Below are positions 49,946-58,442 of a DNA stretch of 64,000 nucleotides, one piece after another (positions within the stretch are counted from its first letter, which is position 1; every line of letters begins with the position of its first letter). This DNA comes from Deltaproteobacteria bacterium. Lineage in GTDB: Bacteria > Lernaellota > Lernaellaia > JACKCT01. The translations under genes and the position numbers were made by a program. The notes beneath the pieces are model-generated. The model was given only the letters and a program-made list of their open reading frames with translations, made no database searches and was not told where the DNA came from. The stretch covers positions 518,187-582,186 of the forward strand of contig JACKCT010000001.1 of NCBI GenBank assembly GCA_020633895.1, read 5' to 3'.

Positions 49946-50637
49946 TAGCTGTCGTTGGCCGACATCATCTTCACGTAGGTTTCCAGCCTTTGACGCGCTT
50001 CGGCGCGGCTGACGCCCCATTTGGCGGCGGCGTCCTTGGCCTGCTCGTCCAGGGGGCGGCCGTCGGCGCGGGGGCAGAAGCTCAACTCGGTCATCGCGTC
50101 ACAGATCTTCACGTCGTCCTCTTCAACGGCCAGGCCCAGATTTCGTCGCACGGGGGTCTGCACCTCGTGGATGGTGAAGTCCCACGGGCGCACGGTCAGG
50201 CCGTCCCGGTTCACCCCGTCCTTGCACAGCCAGCCCACGGCGATGGGCGGGCACCCGGACAACTCGGAGGCATGCACCCGCAGCTCGTGGCAGACGTGGT
50301 CCGGGTGGGAGGTGTACATGGCGATCAGGCCCTCGCGCATGGTGGCGGTCAGGGCGTGGCGGTCCAGGTTGCAGGGCACGGCGATGCTCATGCGTCCGCC
50401 GGTGATCTCGCCGTGGGGAGAACTTTCCACGTGCAGCACTTCGTACTCCCGCGCGCCCTGGTCGTGCTCGGCGGCGACATCCAGCAGCGCGCCGCGCTTT
50501 TCCTCCGGCGGTTCGGGTCGGTCGGGCAACAGGCGCACGGCCAGGAGCAGGATCGTCAGCCCCAGGGCGGCCAGAAGCACCGCCAGCGGCAACCCGCCCA
50601 GTACGATGGCGTCCCGTTCGCGATTCGAGGAGTTCAT
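49927..50637 (-). CDS. Membrane-anchored protein of unknown function
   Basis: 236 residues. One helix at residues 12-36 (VLGGLPLAVLLAALGLTILL) is followed by a soluble region with at least six Cys (HVCHELRV, GCPPIAVGWLCKDG, KICDAM, SFCPRAD), which suggests disulfides outside the cytoplasm. The C-terminal 40 residues look helical (EQAKDAAAKWGVSRAEARQR). No family recognised. It is read away from the deacetylase and the two genes overlap by 19 bases at their 3' ends. The ribosome site is weak. Confidence 0.65.
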   Translation of the reverse strand: MNSSNRERDAIVLGGLPLAVLLAALGLTILLLAVRLLPDRPEPPEEKRGALLDVAAEHDQGAREYEVLHVESSPHGEITGGRMSIAVPCNLDRHALTATMREGLIAMYTSHPDHVCHELRVHASELSGCPPIAVGWLCKDGVNRDGLTVRPWDFTIHEVQTPVRRNLGLAVEEDDVKICDAMTELSFCPRADGRPLDEQAKDAAAKWGVSRAEARQRLETYVKMMSANDSYQADLR

Positions 50638-50676
50638 GAGATTAGCATAAGGATTCGCCGCGGAATGGCGAGACGG

Positions 50677-51870
50677 CTAGCGATCCGCGCGTTCCCAGCG
50701 ACGGGGCGGATGCAGCGAACCGGTGACGGCCAGGGCGAGTTTCCAGACGATGAAAACGGGGGAGATCACCACGCCGCGCAGCAAGCGCATATCCGCCCCC
50801 GCGTGGTAAAAGCCGATCATGGTGGTCAGCAGCAGCAGCCAGAGGCCCACGAACGACAGGCCCAGGGCGGCGGCATTTTGCGCAACATACCCCATGATCG
50901 CCAGGAGGATCAGGTACGCCGCGTTCGTGGCATAGCCGGGCCAGAGGACATCCAGCGCCAAATGGAGGCGGGCGGTATTGCGTTTGAAGAGGCTTTGCCA
51001 CAGGAGCCGCCGCGCCGCGCTCGCCAGTTGGGACTCGCCGCCGCTCCAGCGCCGCCGCTGCTTGGTGGCGGTTTTGAAGCTTCTCGCCTTGGACGATCGG
51101 ATCAGGGCGTAGGGCGCGAAACGCATGAAAATGCCTTCGGAAGCCAGGCGCAACGTGTGCTCGAAGTCCTCGGTGATGGAAAAGCTCCGCCAGCCGTGTT
51201 CACGAATCACCGTTCCCGACAGGCACCAGCCGTTCATCATCGGCACCGGCAGGCCCAGCAGATAGCGGCCGAAGTAGGTGCCCGAATTTTTCATTGTATT
51301 GGTCAGGTACGACAGCGACGCCAGCGCCGACTTGCCCGGATCCTTGGCGCCGTTGTAGCCCTGCACCCCCGCCACGCCGAGCACCAGGCCCGCGTTCATC
51401 TGGCGCAGATAATCCGGCGAGGCTTCCGAATCGGCGTCGAAGCAGACCAGCGCCATGTCCTTTTCCCACTCGATCTTGTCGATGAACCAGGCGATCGCCT
51501 TTCCCTTGCCGGGATGCTTGAGATTGGTGCGCTCCATGACTTCGACGCCCATCTCCCGGGCGACCGTGGCCGTGCCGTCGGTGCAGTTGTCGGCCAGGAC
51601 AACCACCCGGACGCGGTCCTTGGGGTAGTCCTGCTGGAGGGCGCTTTGGATCGTCGTGCGGATGTTCTTCTCTTCGTCGTGAGCGGGAATCATCACGACA
51701 AATCGCGTGCGCGGCACCGCGTCGGGAGTGCGCTTGGGGGAACGGGCCAGCGTGACCATGGAAAAGAAGAAGTGCCGGGCGATGGGCAATACGGCAAGAA
51801 TCGCCGCTGCCGCCAGCACCAGATGCAGGCCGTGAAGCAGTTGGGGCCACAAGTGGGTCAGCTCGGTCAA
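50677..51870 (-). CDS. Membrane GT2 glycosyltransferase (processive type)
   Basis: 397 residues. N-terminal helix (residues 12-32), then GT-A motifs IPAHDEEKNIRTTI, VVLADNCTDGTA, FDADSEASPDYLR, SITEDFEHTL and KQRRRWSGGE, giving the D, D, D, QxxRW set of processive beta-glycosyltransferases such as cellulose or hyaluronan synthases. Three to four membrane helices follow at the C-terminus. TTG start overlaps the upstream stop (TTGA at 51867-51870). Likely polymerises or extends a surface glycan, perhaps the substrate of the adjacent deacetylase (inference). Confidence 0.88.
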   Translation of the reverse strand: MTELTHLWPQLLHGLHLVLAAAAILAVLPIARHFFFSMVTLARSPKRTPDAVPRTRFVVMIPAHDEEKNIRTTIQSALQQDYPKDRVRVVVLADNCTDGTATVAREMGVEVMERTNLKHPGKGKAIAWFIDKIEWEKDMALVCFDADSEASPDYLRQMNAGLVLGVAGVQGYNGAKDPGKSALASLSYLTNTMKNSGTYFGRYLLGLPVPMMNGWCLSGTVIREHGWRSFSITEDFEHTLRLASEGIFMRFAPYALIRSSKARSFKTATKQRRRWSGGESQLASAARRLLWQSLFKRNTARLHLALDVLWPGYATNAAYLILLAIMGYVAQNAAALGLSFVGLWLLLLTTMIGFYHAGADMRLLRGVVISPVFIVWKLALAVTGSLHPPRRWERADR

Positions 51871-53006
51871 GTCAGAATCTCGCGATACACCTCGGCGGTG
51901 GCTTGGGCCATCGCGCCGGCGGTGTAGTGGTCGTTAAAGCGCGCCAAAAGGCCGTCACGGATCTTATCGGCGGCCGGGGCATTTAGCAGTAGGTTCCGTA
52001 ATTTTGACGCCAGATCCTCGGCCGCCGGCTGGGTCAGGCAATCATCAAAACCCTTCAAAATCAAGGGGATACCGCCGACAGCGGTGCATACGGGGACGGT
52101 CCGGTCCCGCATGGCGGCCACCAGCACCTGGGGCATGCCTTCCGAATCGGAGGACATCACCAAATAATCGCTGCCGCCGATAACTGCGTCCACGTCCGAT
52201 CGGAATCCGAGGAAATGCAGACGTTCGGCGTCGCCGCTTTGGCGGGCGGCTTCCCGGCATTCGTCGAGCATCGGTCCGTCGCCGGCCAGGACGAAGTGGA
52301 GGGGGCCGTCGCCCAAGGGGCCCTGGCGGCGTTCGTCTTCGAGGAGGATCCGCGCCGTTTCCAGGAAGCGCAGCGGCGCCTTGACCGGCATGAATCGGCC
52401 GACGAAAGCGACGATCGTCGCGTTTTGCTCCCGGGTGACGCTCTCGCGAAAGGCCCGGCGGGCAGCGTCATCCGCGGTGGAGGGCGGCAGGCCGTTGGGG
52501 ATCAGGTGGATGCGTTTTTCAGGCACACCCCATTCGACGAGCCCGTCGCGCAACGGCTCGGAGACGGCGATCACCGCGTCAGCGCCGGTCAGTGCCCAAC
52601 GGTCGGCCCGGTTGTAAACGCTCATCTTCAGGCCCGCGATGCCGGAGAAGGGTTCGGTATGGCCGTGGCGCGTGGCGACGTGCTTGGCGTGGGCGCGGCG
52701 GGCGATCATCTGGCCGTAGACGTCGGCCAAATACCCATGGGAATGCACCACCAGCGGCTGCCCCTCGGCCTTGGTCCGCAGCATGTCCATGACGGCGTTG
52801 ACCGGGGCGGTGTCGACCTTGTGGCGGCGGGGGAAGACGTCGCAGGGAACGCGGACCCCGCGAAGGCGCCGGGCCAATTCTCCGTCGGCAAAGGAGGCGA
52901 CCGAAACGTTGAACCCCAGCGCGGCCAGGGCCGGCGTCAAGGAGAGGACGTGCGTTTCGATGCCCGCGAAGATCGCGCCTTCGACCAGATGCAAAACGTA
53001 CGTCAC
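51867..53006 (-). CDS. GT4 family glycosyltransferase
   Basis: 379 residues. HLVEGAIFAGIETHVLSLTP is the glycine-containing N-terminal GT4 site; VAFVGRFMPVKAPLRFLETA, FVLAGDGPMLDECREAAR and SSDSEGMPQVLVAAMRD, with the conserved acidic pair, form the sugar-nucleotide site. GTG start with GGAGAG five bases upstream. It heads a two-gene unit with the membrane GT2. Confidence 0.92.
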   Translation of the reverse strand: MTYVLHLVEGAIFAGIETHVLSLTPALAALGFNVSVASFADGELARRLRGVRVPCDVFPRRHKVDTAPVNAVMDMLRTKAEGQPLVVHSHGYLADVYGQMIARRAHAKHVATRHGHTEPFSGIAGLKMSVYNRADRWALTGADAVIAVSEPLRDGLVEWGVPEKRIHLIPNGLPPSTADDAARRAFRESVTREQNATIVAFVGRFMPVKAPLRFLETARILLEDERRQGPLGDGPLHFVLAGDGPMLDECREAARQSGDAERLHFLGFRSDVDAVIGGSDYLVMSSDSEGMPQVLVAAMRDRTVPVCTAVGGIPLILKGFDDCLTQPAAEDLASKLRNLLLNAPAADKIRDGLLARFNDHYTAGAMAQATAEVYREILT

Positions 53007-53040
53007 GAACTCTCCATCGGCCGCCAGGGCGTTGCTTGCG

Positions 53041-53832
53041 TTACTTGCGGGATTGCAGCGCCTGCACCCCGCCCATCAGGATTTCGGGGAAATCGGGGGT
53101 CACGGCGGCCGCCGTTTGCAGCAGAACCTCGACTTCCAGGCTGCTGGTTTCGTCCATCGACGCGGACAGATCCACCGCCCGCTTGTTCAGGCCCAAGGCC
53201 CGCTGGGGCAGGGCGATGAGCTTGTCGGTCAGGTCCTTGGTCACGGCGTCCAGCTCGCCCTCGGCGGCCACGCGCGTCACCACGCCCCACTCCAGGGCCT
53301 TCTCGGCGGTCATCGTGTCGCCGAGCATCAGCACTTCCTTGGACCGGGCCACGCCCACCGCGCGGGTCAGGCGCGTGGTGCCGCCGCAGTCGGGGATCAG
53401 GCCCAACACCACCTCGGGCAGCCCGAACTTGGAGCCCGTCTCGGCCACGCGAAAATCGCAGGCCAGGGCCAGTTCCATGGCGAGGCCGTAGCAGTAGCGA
53501 TGGACGACGGCGATGACGGGTTTTTCAATCTTTTCAATGCGATAGAGCACGCGGTGGATCTTGTAGGCCAGTTCGCGCAGATGCATGCCCCGGTCGTTGA
53601 TGTCCACCGCGCCCAGGCCTGCAAGGCCCGAGACGTCCACGCCGGAGGAGAAGCCCTTGCCGGCGCCGCGAATGACCACCACCCGCACATCCGGGTTGAG
53701 CGCGGCCGCCTCGACGGCGTCGTGCAGGCCCATGAGCACCTCGTCGTTGATGGCATTGCGCACATCCGGACGATTGATGGTGAGCTGGGCGATTTGGTCG
53801 GCGATCGTCACCTCAACGGCGGTATTACTCAT
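53041..53832 (-). CDS. Enoyl-CoA hydratase/isomerase family protein
   Basis: 263 residues. RPDVRNAIN, GFSSGVDVSG (oxyanion hole), CYGLAMELALACDF and FGLPEVVLGLIPDCGGTTRL. Both catalytic Glu are present (E120 and E140), so hydratase chemistry is possible, unlike the relative at 16875. AAGGA lies seven bases before the ATG at 53832. It is 34 bases upstream of the GT4 gene, same strand. Confidence 0.92.
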   Translation of the reverse strand: MSNTAVEVTIADQIAQLTINRPDVRNAINDEVLMGLHDAVEAAALNPDVRVVVIRGAGKGFSSGVDVSGLAGLGAVDINDRGMHLRELAYKIHRVLYRIEKIEKPVIAVVHRYCYGLAMELALACDFRVAETGSKFGLPEVVLGLIPDCGGTTRLTRAVGVARSKEVLMLGDTMTAEKALEWGVVTRVAAEGELDAVTKDLTDKLIALPQRALGLNKRAVDLSASMDETSSLEVEVLLQTAAAVTPDFPEILMGGVQALQSRK

Positions 53833-53931
53833 GAGATTTTCCTTCATTGGGGTTCACGGGGCATCGCGACGGCCCACGCCGCCGAGCGGGCGAATCCTAG
53901 CGATTTTCGTCGACGTGCTCAAGCATCGATC

Positions 53932-54039
53932 GGGTGCCACACTCTTAGGCCGACGTAGTCGGGCAAGGGTGTGAGGGAAAACATCGCGGAATATTTCACA
54001 CCTTCTCAACGACAATGTCGTTGCGAAAGTGTGGCACCC
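53932..54039. repeat. Family C inverted-repeat element
   Basis: 108 bp with perfect 12-base terminal inverted repeats: GGGTGCCACACT at the left, AGTGTGGCACCC at the right. An inner hairpin, AACGACA-ATG-TCGTT, lies near the right end. The element sits 7 bases downstream of the recD2 stop. Confidence 0.75.
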
Positions 54040-54046
54040 ACACCGA

Positions 54047-56197
54047 TCAAGGGTCCAGCCCCATCCCCTCCAATCGCTCGCGCAGCAGGCCGTATCGGCG
54101 GCGGCGGGCGTCCGTTTTGATCGCGCGTTCGAGGGCGGTGCGGGACCCGACCAGGACCACGTAGCGCCGGGCGCGGGTGACGGCGGTATAGATGAGGTGG
54201 CGCTGGAGCATGATGGTGTGCTGCGTCGCGATGGGGATAACCACCGCCGGGTACTCGCTGCCCTGGGATTTGTGGACACTGATGGCGTAGGCTACCGACA
54301 AATCGCTAAGCGCCGCGCCGTCGATGGGCACCAGGCGGCCGTCGAAATCCACGTACAGCGTCTTATTGGCGTGGTCGATTCGCGCCACGCGCCCCAGATC
54401 GCCGTTGAAGATATCCCGGTCGTAGTCGTTGGCGCTTTGCAGCACCCGGTCGCCGACGCGAAAGACCGTGTCGCCGCGTTTCATGGACGGGCCGCTCGGG
54501 TTGAGGCGCTCCTGGGCCAGGCGGTTGAGGTTCGCCACCCCCACATCCCCGCGATGCATCGGCGAGAGGATCTGGATGTCCGTCATGGGGTCCAGGCCGA
54601 AGCTCTTGGGCAGGCGGTCGGCGACGATGTCGATGATGGTCCGGGCCGCGGCGCCGGGGTCGTCGCGTTGGATAAAGAAGAAATCGCCCTCGTCCCCGTC
54701 GGGCAGGCGCAGCGGGCGGCCTTGGAGGATGCGGTGGGCGTTTTCCACGATCATGCTGCCTTCGCCCTGGCGGAAGATCTCCGTCAGACGCACCACCGGG
54801 AAACGGCCGCATTCGATCAGGTCGCGCAATACGTCGCCGGGCCCGACCGACGGCAGTTGGTCCGCGTCGCCGACGATGACCAGATGGGTTTGGGGCGAGA
54901 GGGCGCCGGTGAGCGCGTCCATGAGGTTGATGTCGATCATGCTCGCTTCGTCGACGATCAGCACGTCCACGTCCACCTCGGCCACGCGGCCCCGACCTTC
55001 GGCGCCGGGGCGCAATTCCAGCAGGCGATGCAGCGTCTTCGCCTCCCGGCCGGTGGCTTCCGACAGGCGTTTGGCGGCGCGACCGGTCGGCGCGGCCAGC
55101 TCGCACGAACCCTTGAGCACGCCCAGGATCTCGACGATCGCCTTGACGATGGTCGTCTTCCCCGTTCCGGGTCCGCCCGTCACCACGCACACCTTTTCCC
55201 GCACCGCCGCGTTGACGGCGCGAAACTGCGTGTCGGTCAGATGGATATCATGCTTGTCGGTCAGCCACCGGCGCGCCTTGTCCGCGTCGAAATCCCGCAA
55301 GGACGACGGATGGCGCAAGGACTCGGCCAGGCTCGCGACCACGCCCCGCTCGGCCCGGTACAGGGACACGAAGTAGACGAAGTCGTCCAGGCGTTCGCCG
55401 TCGGCCGTTTCGATCTTGATCGCGCCCCGCTCGGCCAGCGAAGGCATCGATTCAGCCACCAGCGCCTCGGGCACCTCCAACTGCGTCGCGCAGAGACGGA
55501 CCAAGTCGCCACGGGGATAGGCGACATGGCCGTCGGTGGACAGTTCGCGCAATTGGTGGACGATTCCCGCCGCGACCCGCTCCGGCGCGTCACGGGCCAG
55601 GCCGAGTTCCTGGGCGATCTTGTCGGCGGTGGCGAAACCGATGCCCCGCACGTCGACGGCCAGGTCGTAGGGATTGGTCTTGATCTGTTCAACGACCTTG
55701 GGGCCGTAGGCCTTGATGAGTTTGGGCGCCAGCGACGCGGACAGGCCCATGCCCTGGAGGAAGATCGTCAGGTTGCGCAGCGCCTGGCGCGACTGCCACG
55801 CGCCGGTGATCTGCTCGACGCGCTTGCGTCCGATGCCTTCGACCTGCCCCAGGCGCTTGGGATCCTCGTCGAGGATTTGCAGCGTGCGCTCGCCGAATTC
55901 CTTGACGATGCGCTCGGCCATGGTTTTGCCGATGCCCTTGACCACGCCGGAGGCCAGATATTTCTGGATGCCGTGTTTCGTCGTGGGCAGGATGGGGCGG
56001 AAGTTTTGGATCAGGAACTGGCGGCCGCGCTTGCCGTCCTCGAAGCGTCCCTCGATTTCCAATTCCTCGCCCTCGACCAGATCGGCCAGCCCGCCGAGCA
56101 CGACGATCTCTTCCAACCCGCCGGTGGGGGCGAAGGCGGCGATGGCGAAACCGGCTTCCTCGTCGCGAAAGATGATCTTTCGCAGCGAACCGCTCAT
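54047..56197 (-). CDS. recD2: RecD2-type 5'-3' DNA helicase
   Basis: 716 residues from ATG 56197; an in-frame GTG at 56236 is an alternative and neither has a good ribosome site. The N-terminal OB-like part MSGSLRKIIFRDEEAGFAIA and the helix-hairpin-helix segments GVVKGIGKTMAERIVKEFG and GIGRKRVEQITG are typical of RecD2. The P-loop VVTGGPGTGKTTIVKA is near residue 340, DEASMID near 414, and VAYAISVHKSQGSEYPAVVI near the C-terminus (motif V/VI region). It unwinds DNA 5' to 3' in repair, without RecBC partners here. Confidence 0.93.
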   Translation of the reverse strand: MSGSLRKIIFRDEEAGFAIAAFAPTGGLEEIVVLGGLADLVEGEELEIEGRFEDGKRGRQFLIQNFRPILPTTKHGIQKYLASGVVKGIGKTMAERIVKEFGERTLQILDEDPKRLGQVEGIGRKRVEQITGAWQSRQALRNLTIFLQGMGLSASLAPKLIKAYGPKVVEQIKTNPYDLAVDVRGIGFATADKIAQELGLARDAPERVAAGIVHQLRELSTDGHVAYPRGDLVRLCATQLEVPEALVAESMPSLAERGAIKIETADGERLDDFVYFVSLYRAERGVVASLAESLRHPSSLRDFDADKARRWLTDKHDIHLTDTQFRAVNAAVREKVCVVTGGPGTGKTTIVKAIVEILGVLKGSCELAAPTGRAAKRLSEATGREAKTLHRLLELRPGAEGRGRVAEVDVDVLIVDEASMIDINLMDALTGALSPQTHLVIVGDADQLPSVGPGDVLRDLIECGRFPVVRLTEIFRQGEGSMIVENAHRILQGRPLRLPDGDEGDFFFIQRDDPGAAARTIIDIVADRLPKSFGLDPMTDIQILSPMHRGDVGVANLNRLAQERLNPSGPSMKRGDTVFRVGDRVLQSANDYDRDIFNGDLGRVARIDHANKTLYVDFDGRLVPIDGAALSDLSVAYAISVHKSQGSEYPAVVIPIATQHTIMLQRHLIYTAVTRARRYVVLVGSRTALERAIKTDARRRRYGLLRERLEGMGLDP

Positions 56198-56245
56198 GGT
56201 CTTGGTCGGAGTCGGGTCGAGAAGCGGGCCGGTCACATCAAACGG

Positions 56246-57031
56246 TCACATCAAATAGGTCTGTTTGCGTTTGCGGGCGATGAGCGCGCGGGCTTCGTCC
56301 CGCAGCTCGGAATGCAGCGAGCCGTCGTCCTCGATGTCGGACAGGTCCTTGACCTGCAGGGACGGGATGATGTTTTTCGCCAGGTTGACGGGGGTGTAGG
56401 GATTGCGCGCGACGGCCAGCTTGACCGTGTAGCGCGTCATCCATTTCTTGCTTTTGTAGATCTCCATGAGCACCGGCGCCTTGCTGGGCCGGCGGGCGGC
56501 CAGTTGCACCACGTCGCGCTCGGTGGTGCGGGGATTGACCAGCAGGCGTTCGATGACGCGCGGATCGGTGTCGTAGCTGGCGGCCTTGCGCGTGTCCTGA
56601 TCGGTGCGCATGGCGACGCTGATGCGCTCGCCGACGGTCTTGTCGGCCATGCCGTAGGACAGGAAGTCGTTGACCTCGTTCTCGTCGGAGGTGCGGGCGG
56701 CGGGGCCGTTGGTAAACAGCGACAGAGCCACTTCGTCTTCCTCGCGGGAGGCGAGGTGATAGACGCGGCTGCGGCGGAATTTGTCCAGGCGGTTGACCAG
56801 GGTGTCCGGGTTGATGAGCACCGACCACGCGTCCCGCGCCAGGGAATCGCCCGACTCGGCTTGGCGATGGAGGCTGCGGATGACATAGACCAGTTCCATG
56901 TCGTCCTTGAGCACCATCAGCTTCTCGCCCAGATAGGTCACGCGCAGGGCGGGATCGACGATATTTTGCAGCTTCGCCACCATGCGTTCGGCGAAGCGGT
57001 CGAGTTGTTCAATGCGCTGCGTCCCAAGCAT
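56246..57031 (-). CDS. Helical repeat protein of unknown function
   Basis: 261 residues, mostly helical. Related units occur: INPDTLVNRLDKFRR, VNPRTTERDVVQLAARR and RNPYTPVNLAKNIIPSLQ, each starting with N-P and a Thr. This is like HEAT/LRR-variant repeats seen in deltaproteobacterial proteins. It ends RKRKQTYLM, basic. MLGTQRIEQL at 57031 is chosen because GGGAGAG lies about 8 bases upstream. It is followed by recD2, whose start is 48 bases downstream. No function is assigned. Confidence 0.65.
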   Translation of the reverse strand: MLGTQRIEQLDRFAERMVAKLQNIVDPALRVTYLGEKLMVLKDDMELVYVIRSLHRQAESGDSLARDAWSVLINPDTLVNRLDKFRRSRVYHLASREEDEVALSLFTNGPAARTSDENEVNDFLSYGMADKTVGERISVAMRTDQDTRKAASYDTDPRVIERLLVNPRTTERDVVQLAARRPSKAPVLMEIYKSKKWMTRYTVKLAVARNPYTPVNLAKNIIPSLQVKDLSDIEDDGSLHSELRDEARALIARKRKQTYLM

Positions 57032-57134
57032 CTGTCCACTCTCCCACACCAACATGATACTGCAAGTGGGCCGGGGAGCAAAAGTGAAGGTTATTGGGCT
57101 GGGGGGGCATCGGCCCTACAGAGCCCCGACTCAA

Positions 57135-57253
57135 CAGAGCCCCGACCGTAAGGGAGGGGTCGTCGAGCGCATTGACCAATGTGGATCTTACGTTGCTTCG
57201 CGAATCGCTGATCCGAAAGGCTCGACAACCCCGCGCTGACGCTTGGGGCTCTG
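57135..57253. repeat. Family A 119-bp inverted-repeat element, copy 2
   Basis: Starts CAGAGCCCCGACCGTAAGGG and ends GCTTGGGGCTCTG, with inverted arms of about 34 bases (the inner ends are GTCGAGC and GCTCGAC). Same length and outer ends as the copy at 10292-10410. A 16-base partial left end (CAGAGCCCCGACTCAA) lies immediately upstream at 57119. Confidence 0.8.
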
Positions 57254-57293
57254 TTCAGCGCGAGTGCCCGTAAGTGCTGGAAGGCGGGATCTG

Positions 57294-58442
57294 TCACCAC
57301 CTCGGCCCCTCGCGCCGAGGCGCGACCGAGCCGCCGTACATGCGGGACATGATCTGCGTGGAGGCCTGTTGGCAGCCCTGGCAGGCGTCGACCAGGCCGC
57401 GAAGCTCCGTGGCGCGGGGCGAGGTCCAGATCTCCTCGACCGTATTTTGCGTCAGGTTGCCGATGGCGTCGTAACGCAGCCCGCACACGGCCATGTCGCC
57501 GTTGGGCATGACATACGCCAAGCTGCGCACCTCCCGGCAGCCGAAGGGCTTGACCGGCCGGTGGTGCATGCGCTCGGCGAAGAGGTGGACGTTTTCCCGC
57601 TTGAGAAACGCCGCCGCCGCCTTGCCGATGCCCTGCTTGCTGCCCCAATCCACCCGACGCATCACGTCGGCGACCTTGTCCGGCTCGTCGATCATCAGCA
57701 CCTTGTGCTCCACGCTCTCCCAGTCGGGCACGTGCTGCAAAAACGGCTGCACCGCCATCCCCGGAACGCAGTCCACGCCGTGCTCGCGGCAGAACGCGAC
57801 GACCTTGGGCAGATCCTCCACGGACTTATCCGTCACGCAGAAGTTCACGCCCATGGAAAAGCCCCGCTCGCGGGCCAGCTTCGAGCCTTCGCGAATCGTC
57901 TCGACCACCTGGCGATAGCCGTGTTCCTCGTCGCCGCGACGCATCTTCGGGTAGATGTCCTCCAGGCCGTCCATGCTCACGCGGATCTGCAGGCCGGGAC
58001 GGCCGTGGCGCTCCAGGAAAGGGACGATGCGGTCGGTGCGCGTGCCGGCGGTGGTGATCTGCAGGAGGTAGGGGTCGATGTGCTCCCACATGGCGTCGCA
58101 CAACTCGGACAGGTCGGGGCGGGCGAAGGGCTCACCGCCGATGACTTTCACAATGTCCAGGCATGCGAGTTTTTTGATGATGCCGATCATCGCCGAGGTG
58201 TCGAGTTCGTCTTCCCACGCGCCGCGCTTCCAGACCTGGCAGGTGGCGCATTTCAGATCGCATTTCCACGTGGGGATGAAGTGGGCCGCGCGAGGCAGTT
58301 GCGGCACGTCGACGACGGATTTGACGATCGCCTCCGCCGCGTGAAAATAGGCCTTGGCCACCACCGACGGGCGGCGCGAGGCGCGTTCGGCACGCGCGGG
58401 GATCGAGGCCTGGGGCATGGCGTTTTCGCGGACGTTCGTCAT
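57294..58442 (-). CDS. Radical SAM protein with C-terminal Cys-rich domain
   Basis: 382 residues. CDLKCATCQ near residue 62 is the CxxxCxxC cluster motif. GGEPFARPDL and RVSMDGLEDIYPKMR follow the radical SAM barrel, and C-terminal cysteines (GCREVRSL, MAVCGLRYD, CQGCQQ) suggest a SPASM/Twitch-type second Fe-S site. Such enzymes modify peptides, sugars or lipids; the substrate is unknown. ATG overlaps the stop of the upstream membrane-protein gene (ATGA), so the three genes 57294-61485 are one operon. Confidence 0.88.
   Translation of the reverse strand: MTNVRENAMPQASIPARAERASRRPSVVAKAYFHAAEAIVKSVVDVPQLPRAAHFIPTWKCDLKCATCQVWKRGAWEDELDTSAMIGIIKKLACLDIVKVIGGEPFARPDLSELCDAMWEHIDPYLLQITTAGTRTDRIVPFLERHGRPGLQIRVSMDGLEDIYPKMRRGDEEHGYRQVVETIREGSKLARERGFSMGVNFCVTDKSVEDLPKVVAFCREHGVDCVPGMAVQPFLQHVPDWESVEHKVLMIDEPDKVADVMRRVDWGSKQGIGKAAAAFLKRENVHLFAERMHHRPVKPFGCREVRSLAYVMPNGDMAVCGLRYDAIGNLTQNTVEEIWTSPRATELRGLVDACQGCQQASTQIMSRMYGGSVAPRREGPRW

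Noticed and set aside
49597-51927. A 776-codon plus-strand frame
   Set aside because: It is antisense to the membrane GT2 and the Cys-rich protein, which have clear motifs. The amino acid content is that of a shadow frame.
54029-57151. A 1040-codon open frame on the plus strand
   Set aside because: It is antisense to recD2 and the repeat gene, rich in His, Arg, Gly and Asp-Val, with no motif. GC-rich codons on the minus strand produce such shadow frames.
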